From Acidipropionibacterium acidipropionici (GTDB taxonomy: Bacteria; Actinomycetota; Actinomycetes; Propionibacteriales; Propionibacteriaceae), in NCBI RefSeq assembly GCF_001441165.1, contig NZ_CP013126.1, positions 1,641,551 through 1,705,550 of the forward strand: a stretch of DNA of 64,000 bases, written 5' to 3'. Positions within the stretch are counted from its first letter, which is position 1. Each line of letters begins with the position of its first letter. Positions 1-9,453 of the stretch are shown here, piece by piece. The translations under genes were made by a program, and so were the position numbers. Under the pieces are notes generated by a model, which searched no databases, had not been told where the DNA came from, and worked only from the letters and a program-made list of their open reading frames with translations.

Positions 1-786
1 ACCCTGAACTCCTGGGGCTGGCGCATCCCGTTCTGGGTGGCACTGCCGCTGGGTCTGATCGGCGTCTACCTGCGGATGAAGCTCGAGGACACTCCGGAGT
101 TCCGCGCCGCCCAGGAGGGCGGCGAGGTGACCGACTCTCCGCTGCGAGACTCCTTCAAGGTGGCGTGGAAGGCACTGCTGTTCTGCGTCGGGTTCGTCGT
201 GGTCAAGGCCGTGGGGCACTGGCTGTTGCAGACCTTCATGCCCTCGTATCTGAAGACCGATCTCAAGTACAACCAGACGCAGAGTTTCGAGGTGACGGTG
301 ATCGGCTTCCTCGTCATCGTGGTCCTCGTGCCGTTCTTCGGCTGGCTGAGCGACACAGTGGGGCGCAAGCCGTTGATGATCGGCGGCTGCATCGGCTTCG
401 TCGTGCTGAGCTATCCGACGCTGATGCTGATGGGCAGTGGCCACTTCTGGGCCGCCGTTGCGGCGATGGCCATTCTGGGAGCCTTCATGGCCGCCATCGA
501 CGGGGCGATCAACGCCGCCATGCCGGAGCTCTTCCCGACCAACATCCGCTACGGGTCGATGTCCATCTCCTACAACGTCGCGGTCTCGGTCTTCGGCGGA
601 GTGACGCCCTACGTGGCCACCGGGCTCATCGCCTGGACCGGCAACAACTACTCGCCGGCCTTCTTCATCGGTGCGGCGGCGCTCATCAGCATGATCACCA
701 TCTTCCTGGCCCCGGAGACCGCGCACCGCAACCTCGTCGCCCGGGCCGGAGACCAGACGCAACTCACGACAGCTCACAACCACTGA
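1..786 (+). CDS. MHS-family MFS transporter, 3' part
   Basis: The reading frame is open from the first base, so the 5' part lies outside the window. About 261 codons remain, covering roughly the C-terminal half of a 12-helix major facilitator. The sequence has the loop typical of the metabolite:H+ symporter group (ProP/KgtP/ShiA relatives): a W-R-I-P-F near residue 8, Y-L-R-x-K-L-E-D-T-P-E-F at the central cytoplasmic loop, and the second-half signature W-L-S-D-x-x-G-R-K-P-L near residue 115. At least five hydrophobic segments follow. It should be a proton-coupled importer of a small organic acid or osmolyte; the substrate cannot be read. The gene ends 18 bases before the broken secreted-protein gene, so both may once have formed an uptake/degradation operon (inference). 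Confidence 0.85.
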   Translation, partial: TLNSWGWRIPFWVALPLGLIGVYLRMKLEDTPEFRAAQEGGEVTDSPLRDSFKVAWKALLFCVGFVVVKAVGHWLLQTFMPSYLKTDLKYNQTQSFEVTVIGFLVIVVLVPFFGWLSDTVGRKPLMIGGCIGFVVLSYPTLMLMGSGHFWAAVAAMAILGAFMAAIDGAINAAMPELFPTNIRYGSMSISYNVAVSVFGGVTPYVATGLIAWTGNNYSPAFFIGAAALISMITIFLAPETAHRNLVARAGDQTQLTTAHNH

Positions 787-804
787 CCGGCGAGGGGGCC
801 GACC

Positions 805-2704
805 ATGGGCACCAGTATTCAACGACGAGATTTGCTTACACTCTCGGCCGCAACGGCGGGGGCTGTGGGTCTGGACACGGCGTTCCCGTCGACGGCCCGG
901 GCATCGAGCCCGAGCTCGGGCGTCATCCAGCTCACCGACCATGACACGACGCTGCGCTGGGGCCACGACGCCCAGGGCTGGAGACTGACCGAGGTCTCCA
1001 CGAACAGGGGTCACGCGAGAAGGAGTGCGGCCTCACCGTCGGGGCTGCACAGTCTCTGGTACGTGCCCGAAGGCGACGCCCCGGCGGCCGACACGATCCG
1101 ACGGGTGTCCGCCGGACGGCGCCTAAGCTTCAGACCCACTCGAGCTGAACACTCGGGCCGCTCGATCAGACTCAGCGCGTCGACGGAGGCCGGATCAGTG
1201 ACGTCCACGTGGTGGTTGTCGGGCGGCCAGGTGCTGGTGCAGGTGAGTGTCACGGCGTCCCGGGCGGGCTGGTTCGGACTGCCCTCGCCGTCCCTGGTGA
1301 CCGTCGCGGACCGTGACCTCGCCTGGGGGGTCGTACCCGGCTACTGGGCGTCGTCGAGGACAGAGAAGAACGACGAGCTCACATACAACTACCAGTTCGG
1401 GGCTCCCACCGTGCCTCTTGTGACGAACGAGGTCACGACCACGAGCCTGGTGTCGATTCTCCAGAGTCGTCGCGACGGACTGAGCGTGGCCGCCTTGGCC
1501 GAGCCACGCCTTGCCCGCGATCCCTGGGAGTCTGACGCCACCACCCTGTCGACCTGGCACGTCGGAGCCTCCTTGAGAGCCCTGTCAGGCCCGTTGTCGC
1601 CGACTCTCGTGTACCCGGTTCCGGGCCAGGAGGGCTCGCACCTGGATGCCGGCCAGACGGTCACCGCCAGCTACCGCTACATCGTCGCCCCGGGGTCGTG
1701 GGAGCAGATCGCGGCCACGACGATGACCGACCCGTACGGCGTCCACCGCTACCTGCAGCTCGCCCGCGCCGAGGACTCCCTGTCCCACCGGATTCACCGG
1801 ATGCACGACTTCATCGTCCTTCCCGTCTCGAAGTGGCACACCTGGGAGTTCCAGGGCAAGACCCTCGGCGCCGAGAGCGGCAAGCCGTCCGACGTCGGGG
1901 CGATGTGGATGATGGCGAAACTCACCGACGACCCGATCATCATCAACGATCGGCTGCCGTACGTCCGCAACTACAAGCTGGCCCAGCAGGATTCGACATC
2001 CGGGCCGTTCGCGGGTGCGGCGCTGGGCGAGTACTTCAAGGACGACGCCTTTGTCAGCGAGATCGTATGGGCGGGCGAGTCCGGCAAGGACTACGTCTCG
2101 CCGATCTTCACGACCTTCTACACGCTCGCGGACGTCGGCAACATTCTGCTCTTCGACTCCGATGACGCAGAACTGAAGACCCGACTGCGGGCGGCGGCCG
2201 AGAAGCTCGCCTCCTGGCAGCATGCCGACGGCAGCTTCGACGTCGGATATGTCCGCGATGACCCGAAAACCGTGCGATACCCGGAGCTCAAGGACTACCG
2301 GGCGACCTGGTACGGACTCCTGTGCGCCTACCGCGTGCTCGGAGACTCGAAATACCTCACGGCGGCGAGGCGAGGGGCCGACTGGTTCATCGACAATGCG
2401 GTGGCCGACGGAAACTATCTCGGAGTCTGCGACGACACCCATCTGGTGAGGGACTTCGCCGTGATCTTCGCCGCCCAGGCGCTGCTCGACCTCTACGACG
2501 CCACCCACGAGTCGAGGTACAGGAGCGCCGCCGTCACAGTGGCGAGACAGTACCTCCTCCATATCATATCTACGACCACCCCACTCCGACCACGAAGACG
2601 AAAACCTTCCACGGCACCGAGATGCCCGACTGGAAGACCAGTCAGGTGGGGCTGAACTTCGAGCACGCCGGATACGACGGGTCGGCAAACCGGGTCAAGT
2701 CCCT
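805..2704 (+). pseudogene. Tat-secreted helical-barrel enzyme, frameshifted and IS-truncated
   Basis: The start at 805 is followed by a twin-arginine signal (R-R-D-L-L-T near residue 8, then a hydrophobic stretch and an A-R-A type cleavage site near residue 32). The C-terminal half, with repeated helical W-Y-G-L/A-D-W-F-I-D segments, resembles six-hairpin (alpha/alpha) glycosidase-like proteins. I cannot name the family. Frame 1 runs to a stop at 2655, but from about 2565 its product turns to arginine/proline-rich nonsense, while frame 3 continues with sensible sequence (H-I-Y-D-H-P-T-P). The cause is visible: CATAT is tandemly duplicated near 2558-2567, a +5 shift. The resumed frame then runs into an IS256-family element near 2706, so the 3' end is lost. 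Two independent lesions make it very likely non-functional. Confidence 0.7.
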
Positions 2705-2705
2705 G

Positions 2706-4127
2706 GTAGTGGTGTATCCGTTTCGTGATCTTTCGATACGGGGTCAGGCTGCCAGTTCGGGTGGGATGGGGTCTGCTCCTTCCAGGCGGGTCTGGTCCGG
2801 GCCGTCGGGGTTGTGAGTGCCTCGTGAGCGTTCCAGGACCTCCAGGCCCAGGTAGCGCCGGCCCTCGGCCCACTCATCGGTCTGCTCGGCCAGCACGGCC
2901 CCGACGAGCCGGATGACGGCCTCCCTGTTGGGAAAGATCCCCACGGCATCGGTACGCCTCCGGATCTCCTTGTTCAGCCGCTCCTGGGGATTGTTCGACC
3001 AGATCTGGCGCCACACGTCGACCGGGAAACTCGTGAACGCCAACAGGTCGGCCCGCGCGGCGTCCAGGTGGGCATGGACCTGGGGAAGCTTGGCCTCCAC
3101 ATAGTCCAGCAGCCGGTCGAACTGGGCGTCGACGGCGGCCGCGGAGGGCTGGTCGTAGACCGAGTGGAGCATGGCCTTGACCGCCGGCCACAGGCTCTTG
3201 GGGCACACGCTCATCAGATTGGCCGCGTAGTGGGTCCTGCACCGCTGCCAGGCAGCCCCGGGCAGGTTCGCCGCGATCGCCTCCCTCAGCCCGGCATGGG
3301 CATCAGAAGTGACCAGCCGCACCCCGGACAGGCCCCGGGCCACCAGATCGGCGAAGAACGTGTTCCAGGCCGGCCCGGTCTCAGCGGTGGCGACCTGGAG
3401 GCCCAGGACCTCCCGGTGGCCGTCAGCGTTGACCCCGGTCGCGGTCAGCACGACCGCGTTGATGACCCGTCCGGCCTCCCGGACCTTCATCGTCAGGGCG
3501 TCAGCGGCCACGAACGTGAACGGGCCCGCCTCGCCCAGCGGTCGGTGGCGGAAGGCCTCGACCTGGGCGTCGAGGTCGGCGGCCATCCGCGAGACCTGGG
3601 ACTTCGACAGGGAGTCGATACCCAGGCTCTTGACGAGCTTGTCCATCCGGCGGGTGGAGACCCCGGCCAGGTAGGCGTCGGCGACCACGGTGATCATCGC
3701 CGACTCGGCGCGCTTGCGCCGCTCCAGCAGCCACTCGGGGAAGTAGCTGCCCTGGCGGAGCTTGGGGATCGCCACGTCCACGGTGCCGACCCGGGTGTCC
3801 AGGTCGCGGTGACGGTAGCCGTTGCGCTGGACGAGGCGGTCGGGGTCGGGGCGGCCGTACTCCGCGCCGGCGACCTGGTCGGCGTCGGCTGACAGGAGCA
3901 TGTTGATCATCGTGGCCAGCAGTGAGCGCAACAGGTCCGGGGAGGCCTGGCCCAGGGCTTGGTCCAGGACCCGGGCAGGGTCGACAATATGGGCAGCGGT
4001 CATCGTGGTTGTTCCTTTCGAGTGAGAAGTAGAGAGCTTTCTCGAAGGATCACACGGTGACCGCGCTGCCGTCCACCACGAAGTCGCGGAGGCCGACGGG
4101 CTGGTCACCAGCGGGTTACACCACCAT
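2706..4127. mobile_element. IS256-family (mutator type) insertion sequence
   Basis: The element carries one transposase gene read leftwards. Both ends share an inverted GTGGTGTA core: 2709-2716 at the left and the complement at 4117-4124 at the right, with partial similarity on both sides (GGTA.. and TATG.. outwards, TCCG/ACCCG inwards). The exact outer ends are uncertain by a few bases. I could not find the 8-9 bp direct repeat usual for this family, so the insertion is old or a flank has rearranged. It interrupts the secreted-protein gene at 805. Confidence 0.7.
2744..4003 (-). CDS. IS256-family transposase
   Basis: This 419-residue mutator-type DDE transposase cuts and pastes its own element. 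The start is M-T-A-A-H-I at 4003, preceded by a good GAAAGGAAC ribosome-binding site; an upstream in-frame ATG at 4108 would lie almost in the terminal repeat and gives arginine/serine-rich filler. Family hallmarks: the N-terminal N-G-Y-R-x-R-x-L-D-T-R-V-G near residue 65, S-R-M-x-x-x-L-D near residue 145, the catalytic-core V-T-S-D-A-H-x-G-L around 235, and W-Q-R-C-R-T-H-Y-x-x-N-L near 260, followed by W-S-N-N-P-Q-E-R-L-N-K-E-I-R-R-R-T near 340. Length is normal and no frameshift is visible, so it may still be active. Confidence 0.93.
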   Translation of the reverse strand: MTAAHIVDPARVLDQALGQASPDLLRSLLATMINMLLSADADQVAGAEYGRPDPDRLVQRNGYRHRDLDTRVGTVDVAIPKLRQGSYFPEWLLERRKRAESAMITVVADAYLAGVSTRRMDKLVKSLGIDSLSKSQVSRMAADLDAQVEAFRHRPLGEAGPFTFVAADALTMKVREAGRVINAVVLTATGVNADGHREVLGLQVATAETGPAWNTFFADLVARGLSGVRLVTSDAHAGLREAIAANLPGAAWQRCRTHYAANLMSVCPKSLWPAVKAMLHSVYDQPSAAAVDAQFDRLLDYVEAKLPQVHAHLDAARADLLAFTSFPVDVWRQIWSNNPQERLNKEIRRRTDAVGIFPNREAVIRLVGAVLAEQTDEWAEGRRYLGLEVLERSRGTHNPDGPDQTRLEGADPIPPELAA

Positions 4128-4357
4128 AAGGGGCACTACTGCCTGCCCATCGACCATCAGGCACTGTCCGGGTCAACCATGCGGGCTGGCCAACCGTGAT
4201 GTCTGGCCACTTTCACGCCGTTGGCGCAGGCCTGTGAAGCGTCATCCCATGACGCGGAACCGCGACGTCCCCCGTCTGGGTGACGAATGTCGATTTGTAC
4301 CGCTATCTGCCCGGATCGGCGGAGGGACACCTTGGATCTCCTTGAGATACTGAGCGA
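4128..4357. other. Non-coding stretch between IS256 element and next gene
   Basis: About 230 bases beyond the right end of the IS. One short frame (4129-4199) reads into the element edge but I cannot match it to the interrupted gene at 805, so the original continuation of that gene is not recognisable here. Just upstream of the next gene, GATACT at 4346-4351 sits 6 bases before the ATG at 4358 and could be the -10 box of a leaderless promoter (inference). Confidence 0.4.
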
Positions 4358-5008
4358 ATGGCAGGAAATCTCAGGGGCGATGCCCGAGCGACCATCGCGG
4401 CCGGGCTCGACAGTGCACTCGACAAGCAGCGCCCCGTCGCGGTCGCCAATGTGGCGCGGCTGCGCCAACTCCATCCCGACAAGATGGCCGAAGAGCTCGT
4501 CGCCTACTTCGAGAACTGGTACCTGGGCACCGTCTCATCCGGCGACATCGCGGTGGACAGGACCGTATCGGGCCCCGACGGCGTCGTGGAGATGCCCGCC
4601 GCCCTGGGGGATTTCCTCGCCTACGTGGACGCCTCTGTGCTGTTCATCCTGGAGGCCGCGGAGGTGCAGGGTCTGGTTCCCGAGGATCACGACCGTCGCA
4701 AGCTGCTCGTCCTGTCGGCGCTGGTCGGGGACGCGGACGGCAAGGCTCTCGAACCTCTCATCGGCGAGGTCGGCCCCCTGTGGGGTCCGAAGATCGTCGA
4801 CGGGATCCCGTTGGAGGCCGTCGTCGCCGCCAACGAGACGCTCGGGTCCCGGATCGACACCACATGGGGAGACACCGGTGCGCCGGTGCCCGGCAGGCAT
4901 GCCGCTGTGAAGGTGACGGTGGATGCGGATGGCGACGGCGACGGTCTGTTCGGCTGGCGTGCGGTGACCTCGGCCCGCAAGATCCTGGGGCCGGCCCGGG
5001 CGCAGTGA
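4358..5008 (+). CDS. Conserved actinobacterial hypothetical protein
   Basis: This 216-residue protein is predicted soluble, with no signal peptide. Residues about 30-45 (L-H-P-D-K-M-A-E-E-L) and 85-125 (F-I-L-E-A-A-E-V-Q-G-L-V-P-E-D, then R-R-K-L-L-V-L-S-A-L-V-G-D) resemble a segment found in poorly characterised actinobacterial membrane-associated proteins related to EcsC; I base that on memory of the pattern only. There is no convincing Shine-Dalgarno sequence before the ATG, but a possible -10 box lies 6 bases upstream, which would suggest a leaderless message. The C terminus carries a short D-A-D-G-D-G-D-G acidic run. Function unknown. Confidence 0.6.
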   Translation: MAGNLRGDARATIAAGLDSALDKQRPVAVANVARLRQLHPDKMAEELVAYFENWYLGTVSSGDIAVDRTVSGPDGVVEMPAALGDFLAYVDASVLFILEAAEVQGLVPEDHDRRKLLVLSALVGDADGKALEPLIGEVGPLWGPKIVDGIPLEAVVAANETLGSRIDTTWGDTGAPVPGRHAAVKVTVDADGDGDGLFGWRAVTSARKILGPARAQ

Positions 5009-5148
5009 CGCCGCTCCCCGCATCGGCGCCCAGATCGCACCCCGTATCGGCGTCCCGGTCCAGAAAGCGCAGTTGGGCAGTTGCGCAGTTAGGCAGTTCG
5101 GCCGGTGAGGGGGCACCCTTGCCCTGTCGCCCAGGGAAGGGGATCCAC

Positions 5149-6216
5149 ATGACCATCGCCATCAAGTACGGCTTCCTCGAGGAGGACCCGGTCGTCGACG
5201 ACCACGGCCGATTCATCGCCCGCGGCGCCGGCGCGGTCTTCGTCCAACGACTCTTCGAGATCTATCCCGACGCCGTCCTCGTCGGTGATCAGGACAGGCA
5301 CTGCGACAGCTTCGAGATGCGCAGCCTCACCAGTCTCGACGCCGAATCCGACCTGGTGATCAACCTCGACGTCCTGGACTCGGTCAGCGTCTTCCAGACG
5401 ATGCACCGCCACGGCGCCGAGCCCCGCATCCTCAACCTCCAGTGGCTCCACCCCTCCCGCTACCACCACAAGGTGAACTTCGCCGCGATGGCGCTGTCCT
5501 TCGCCCTGTTCCCGACGCTGTGCTCCGGTGAGCGCACCGCCGCCGAGGTCTCCGAGATCGTGCGCCGCTGGACCATCCACCCCTTGGCCCATCAGGCGCG
5601 CATCGGCTGGTTCCAGCCCGGCATCCACGACGACCTCGTCCAGCCCCACACCGACCCGGAGGTCCCGGTCGTCCTCTACCCGGCCATCCACCTCACCGAG
5701 GCCAAGCAGCCCAAGACCTTCCTCGCCATCGTCAAGGAGGTCGCCGGGCGCACCCCGCTGCGGATGGAGGCCCGGCTGGCCGAGCGCGACCTGGCCAGCG
5801 TCCTGGCGATGCGGATGTCCTCGCCGCGCTGGGCCCAGGTGACGCCGCTGTTCGGACGCACCGACGAGTACTGGGAGTCCCTGGCGCACACGACGGCCTT
5901 CCTGGCCACCGCCCGCGAGGAGGCCTACGGCCTCGAGTACCTGGAGGCCCTGCTCGCCGGTGCAGTGGGCGTCCTGCCCGCCGTCTCCTGGGCCCAGGGG
6001 CTCGTCCCGGCGACCTATCCCTACCTCTACGCCGACAACGATCAGGCCGCCGATATGCTCGCCGAGGTCCTGGGCGACCCGCAGGCCGCCCGCAAGGCCG
6101 CCGACGACTCCGCCGGAGGTTCGCTGAGCGGATGGATCACGCAGAACCATGTCGGATCGGTCGGCGACGAGGCGCTGCGCGACCAGATCGCCGACTGGTT
6201 CCCCGAGGCGCTCTGA
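5149..6216 (+). CDS. GT-B type glycosyltransferase-like protein
   Basis: This 355-residue protein starts at the ATG at 5149, which has AAGGGG about 10 bases upstream. The longer open frame before it is only read-through of the preceding region. The layout suggests two Rossmann-like halves. The second half has the hallmark of GT4-like retaining glycosyltransferases: T-A-R-E-E-A-Y-G-L-E-Y-L-E-A-L-L-A-G near residue 265, which matches the E-x7-E nucleotide-sugar motif, then a conserved G-x-x-x-V-x-P strand. There is no signal peptide or membrane helix, so a cytoplasmic role in glycan or glycolipid synthesis is likely. Donor and acceptor are not readable. The gene converges on kdpE with only 13 bases between stops. 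Confidence 0.6.
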   Translation: MTIAIKYGFLEEDPVVDDHGRFIARGAGAVFVQRLFEIYPDAVLVGDQDRHCDSFEMRSLTSLDAESDLVINLDVLDSVSVFQTMHRHGAEPRILNLQWLHPSRYHHKVNFAAMALSFALFPTLCSGERTAAEVSEIVRRWTIHPLAHQARIGWFQPGIHDDLVQPHTDPEVPVVLYPAIHLTEAKQPKTFLAIVKEVAGRTPLRMEARLAERDLASVLAMRMSSPRWAQVTPLFGRTDEYWESLAHTTAFLATAREEAYGLEYLEALLAGAVGVLPAVSWAQGLVPATYPYLYADNDQAADMLAEVLGDPQAARKAADDSAGGSLSGWITQNHVGSVGDEALRDQIADWFPEAL

Positions 6217-6229
6217 TCCCGCGCCGTCG

Positions 6230-6919
6230 TCAGTCGGTCACCAGCCGATACCCCATCCCCGGCTCCGTGAGGAGGTATCTGGGGGATGACGGGTCGGGCT
6301 CCAGCTTCCTGCGCAGCTGGGAGAGGTACAGGCGCAGATAGCCGGTGTCGGTCACATGGTCGCTGCCCCAGATGTGGAGCAGCATTGTCCGCCTGGTGAC
6401 CAGCGCCCCAGGGTTGCGGGCGAGCAGCTCCAGGACCTTCCACTCGGTGGGCGTCATCCGGATGTATCGCGTCGCCCCGTCGACGGTGCGCGTGAGGGCC
6501 TGGGCGGCCAGGTCCACGGTGACGTCGCCGAAATGGACGGCCGGCGCCCCCTGCTCCTGGGGCAGACGCCGGTTCATCGCCCGGATCCTGGCCAGCAGCT
6601 CGTCGATCGAGAACGGCTTGGTGACGTAGTCGTCGGCTCCCACGTCCAGAGCCCGCACCTTCTCGGCGTCGGTGGTGCGTCCCGAGATCACCAGGATGGG
6701 CGCCTGCGACCAGCCCCGCACCGCCTCGATGAGCGCGACGCCGTCCAGCCGGGGCATCCCCAGGTCGATGATGAGGATGTCGGGGCGGGCCGAAATGGCG
6801 GCCTCCAGCGCCTCCTGCCCGTCGGCGGCCGTGACCACCTGATACCCCTTCGACGACAGGATGATCCTCAGCGCCCGCAGGATCTGCGGGTCGTCGTCGG
6901 CGATGAGCAGCCTGGTCAT
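6230..6919 (-). CDS. kdpE: KdpE response regulator (OmpR/PhoB type)
   Basis: This 229-residue two-domain regulator has a receiver at residues 1-115 with the acidic pocket D-D-D near 8-10, phospho-acceptor Asp in I-I-D-L-G-M-P near 53 and Lys in V-T-K-P-F near 103. A winged-helix DNA-binding domain follows (residues about 130-225, with Y-I-R-M-T-P-T-E-W-K-V-L-E-L-L and T-D-T-G-Y-L-R-L-Y-L-S-Q-L-R-R-K-L-E, the KdpE-type recognition region). I chose M-T-R-L-L-I-A-D at 6919 because it overlaps the kdpD stop in an ATGA arrangement, indicating translational coupling. It is the last gene of a kup-kdpD-kdpE unit, so kup is the obvious local target (inference). Confidence 0.93.
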   Translation of the reverse strand: MTRLLIADDDPQILRALRIILSSKGYQVVTAADGQEALEAAISARPDILIIDLGMPRLDGVALIEAVRGWSQAPILVISGRTTDAEKVRALDVGADDYVTKPFSIDELLARIRAMNRRLPQEQGAPAVHFGDVTVDLAAQALTRTVDGATRYIRMTPTEWKVLELLARNPGALVTRRTMLLHIWGSDHVTDTGYLRLYLSQLRRKLEPDPSSPRYLLTEPGMGYRLVTD

Positions 6920-9402
6920 CCGTCCTCCCCGGGCCACCGGTGCAGCGAGACCACCATCGTCAGGCCGCCGCCGGGAGTGTCCTCGGGCTCCAGCGTCCCG
7001 CCCATCCCCTCGACGAACCCCTTCGACAGCGCCAGGCCCAGCCCGAGGCCGGTGGTGTTGTCGTCGTCGCCCAGGCGCTGGAACGGCATGAAGATCTCGG
7101 CCCGGCGGCCCGGATCGATGCCCGGCCCGTGATCGGCCACCGACAGCTCCACGACGTCGCCCACGTCCTCACCCTCACCCTCGCCCACAACTCGGGTGCC
7201 GCCCGCCCGCCGCGCCGACAGCTCGACGCCCCCGGGGCTGTGGCGCAGGGCATTGATCAGCAGATTCACCAGCACCCGCCGCAGCAGGGCGGCGTCGGCC
7301 CCCAGCACCGGCAGATCGGGCTCCACGTCCAGACTGACCTGATCGGGCCCGGCGCCCGCCTCGTCCAGCGCATCGCCGATCACATCCTCGACATCCACCG
7401 CAGCCATCGTCACCGCCAGGGCGCCGGTCTCCAGACGCCGCACATCCACCAGATCCTCGATGAGGCCGCTCAGCGCCGACAGGCTCTCAGCGGCGGTCTC
7501 AAGCAGCTCGGCACGGTCAGTTCCGGTCAGCTCCCCGGCGACCGACCTCAGCCCCGTGACCGCGGCGGTGGCCGAGGCCAGAGGCCGTCGCAGATCGTGA
7601 CCCAGAGCCGACAGCAGTGCCGTGCGCACCTTGCCGGACGCCGCCGCCCGCGACAGGTCGGCCCGGTCCAGCGCCGTCGCCAGCTGGGCGGTGATCACCG
7701 GCAGCAGCCTCTGCCCGCTCGCATCCAGGGCGGGGCCGTCGAGCTCCAGGCGCGCCCCCTCGCCGACCGGCAGGCTGCTCCGCCGCCACTGGCCCGCCCT
7801 CGCCCGCCCGGACGCTGTACCCGCGAGCGCGGCAGAACTCGACGCCACCTCCTCGCCGTCGCGGATCAGCCGGGCCCGAGCCATCCCGAAGGACTCCCGG
7901 ATCTGATCGACCAGGGCCCTCACGGCGTCCTGCCCGCCCAGCACGCGGCCCGAGGCCGACTGCAGCAGCTGCGACTCCGCGGCCGAGCGGCGCGCCGCGC
8001 GGGTCTGGCGGGCGGCGCGGTCGACGATGAGGCTCACCAGCGCCGCGATGGCGACGCTCAGCACGACGGTGATCAGATGCGACGCCGAGTGGATCGAGAA
8101 GGTGTGGAGCGGGGGAGTGAAGAAGTAGTCGAGGGCGACGCCCAGGCCCACGGCCGAACACAGTGCCGGCCAGATACCTCCGACCAGGGCGACCACCACC
8201 ACCAGCAGCTGGAAGGCCAGGGCGACGACGGCCACCGAGCTCGCGGCGGGTCCCGCCACCAGCAGCCAGGTGAGCAGCGGCCCCGCCACGATCGCCAGAG
8301 CGAATCCGGCGAGCCGGCGCACCCCGCCCAGCGCCCCGGTGGGGCGGGGAAGCGGCCCCGTGGCCTCGCCAGATCCGGTGACCAGATGGACGTCGATCCC
8401 GCTCGCGCGACGCGCCACCTGCTCCCCGACACCGGGTCTCAGGACTCTGCCCACCGGGCCCCTGCCTGCCGTGGCGACCACGATCTGGGTGGCGTCCACC
8501 GAGCGGGCGAAGTCGATGATGGCGCCCGGCACATCATCGCCGACGACCTCGTGGAGGGAGCCGCCGAGCCGCTCGGCGAGCCTCCGAAGCGCCGGAGGGT
8601 CCTCGAGGGGCCGGTTGCGCTGCCCCGACACGTGGACGCCGATGGGCCCGGCACCCGCGGAGCCCGAGACCAGCCGGGCCGCCCGGCGCAGCAGGCTCGG
8701 AGCCGACCCCTCGTCCCCCAGGGCGACCACCACCCGCTCGCGTATCTGCCGGCTGCGCGCGGCCCCGTGCCGGTCGCGGTAGCGCCTCAGCTCCTGGTCG
8801 GCGTCATCGGCGACCCACATCAGGGTGAGCTCCCGAAGCGCGATGAGGCTGTCCAGCTGGAAGGCGCGCCCGCCGGAGCGCGGATCCCCGATCAGCCCGG
8901 CCGCCAGCCTGGCCTGCAGAGCCGCGGGGGCCAGATCGACGACCTCCACGGCGTCGGCGGCCCTCAGCACGGCGTCCGGGACGGTGCCGCCGGGCGGGAC
9001 GCCGGTGATCGCCCAGGCGACCTCGCTGAGCGACTCGACGCGGTCGATCGTGAGGGTCGAGATGACGTCGACGCCCCCGGCCAGCAGGTCCTCGACGTCC
9101 TCCCACCGCCTCAGATGCCGGGACCCGGGAGGATCGGCGGCAGCCAGCTCGTCGACCAGGGCGACGTCGGGGCGCCGGGCCAGCACGGCATCGGTGTCGA
9201 GGCGTCCCGCGGTCTCGGGCACGACGTCCAGCCCCCAGGCGCCCGGATCGGTCGCCGACCGGCTGTGGGCCTGCGCCGCCGCGATGACGACGTCGCGCCC
9301 CTCGTCACGCAGCCGACGGCCCTCCTCGAGCATCGCACAGGTGGTGCCGACGCCGTGGGCCGCCCCGAGCAGCACCCTCAACCGGCCGCGTGCGGTCATC
9401 AT
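6916..9402 (-). CDS. kdpD: KdpD osmosensitive K+ sensor histidine kinase
   Basis: This kinase of about 828 residues has the full KdpD architecture: N-terminal KdpD domain (residues 5-205), a universal-stress-like domain (about 230-350), four membrane helices of DUF4118 (about 370-480), a GAF-like linker, the HisKA box with L-G-H-D-L-R-R-P-L near residue 610, and HATPase motifs N-x-x-N (L-L-I-N-A-L) and D-H-G-P-G-I-D near the C terminus. The start at 9402 follows GAGGGG with good spacing. Odd: the KdpD-domain P-loop, normally G-A-A-P-G-V-G-K-T, reads G-A-A-H-G-V-G-T-T, so the Walker lysine is missing. The kinase core looks intact. No kdpFABC is present; the gene follows kup by 51 bases. Confidence 0.93.
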   Translation of the reverse strand: MMTARGRLRVLLGAAHGVGTTCAMLEEGRRLRDEGRDVVIAAAQAHSRSATDPGAWGLDVVPETAGRLDTDAVLARRPDVALVDELAAADPPGSRHLRRWEDVEDLLAGGVDVISTLTIDRVESLSEVAWAITGVPPGGTVPDAVLRAADAVEVVDLAPAALQARLAAGLIGDPRSGGRAFQLDSLIALRELTLMWVADDADQELRRYRDRHGAARSRQIRERVVVALGDEGSAPSLLRRAARLVSGSAGAGPIGVHVSGQRNRPLEDPPALRRLAERLGGSLHEVVGDDVPGAIIDFARSVDATQIVVATAGRGPVGRVLRPGVGEQVARRASGIDVHLVTGSGEATGPLPRPTGALGGVRRLAGFALAIVAGPLLTWLLVAGPAASSVAVVALAFQLLVVVVALVGGIWPALCSAVGLGVALDYFFTPPLHTFSIHSASHLITVVLSVAIAALVSLIVDRAARQTRAARRSAAESQLLQSASGRVLGGQDAVRALVDQIRESFGMARARLIRDGEEVASSSAALAGTASGRARAGQWRRSSLPVGEGARLELDGPALDASGQRLLPVITAQLATALDRADLSRAAASGKVRTALLSALGHDLRRPLASATAAVTGLRSVAGELTGTDRAELLETAAESLSALSGLIEDLVDVRRLETGALAVTMAAVDVEDVIGDALDEAGAGPDQVSLDVEPDLPVLGADAALLRRVLVNLLINALRHSPGGVELSARRAGGTRVVGEGEGEDVGDVVELSVADHGPGIDPGRRAEIFMPFQRLGDDDNTTGLGLGLALSKGFVEGMGGTLEPEDTPGGGLTMVVSLHRWPGEDG

Positions 9403-9453
9403 CACACCCCTCGCAGAGATCAGGAGCAAGACTAATCGCCGCCCATCGTCGCC

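Noticed and set aside
4157-4474. Minus-strand frame of 105 codons after the IS256 element
   Set aside because: Overlaps the start of the convincing gene at 4358 on the other strand and shows no domain.
6940-9435. 831-codon plus-strand frame opposite kdpD
   Set aside because: It is the antisense shadow of a clear KdpD gene, arginine/glutamine/histidine-rich with no domain and no ribosome-binding site.
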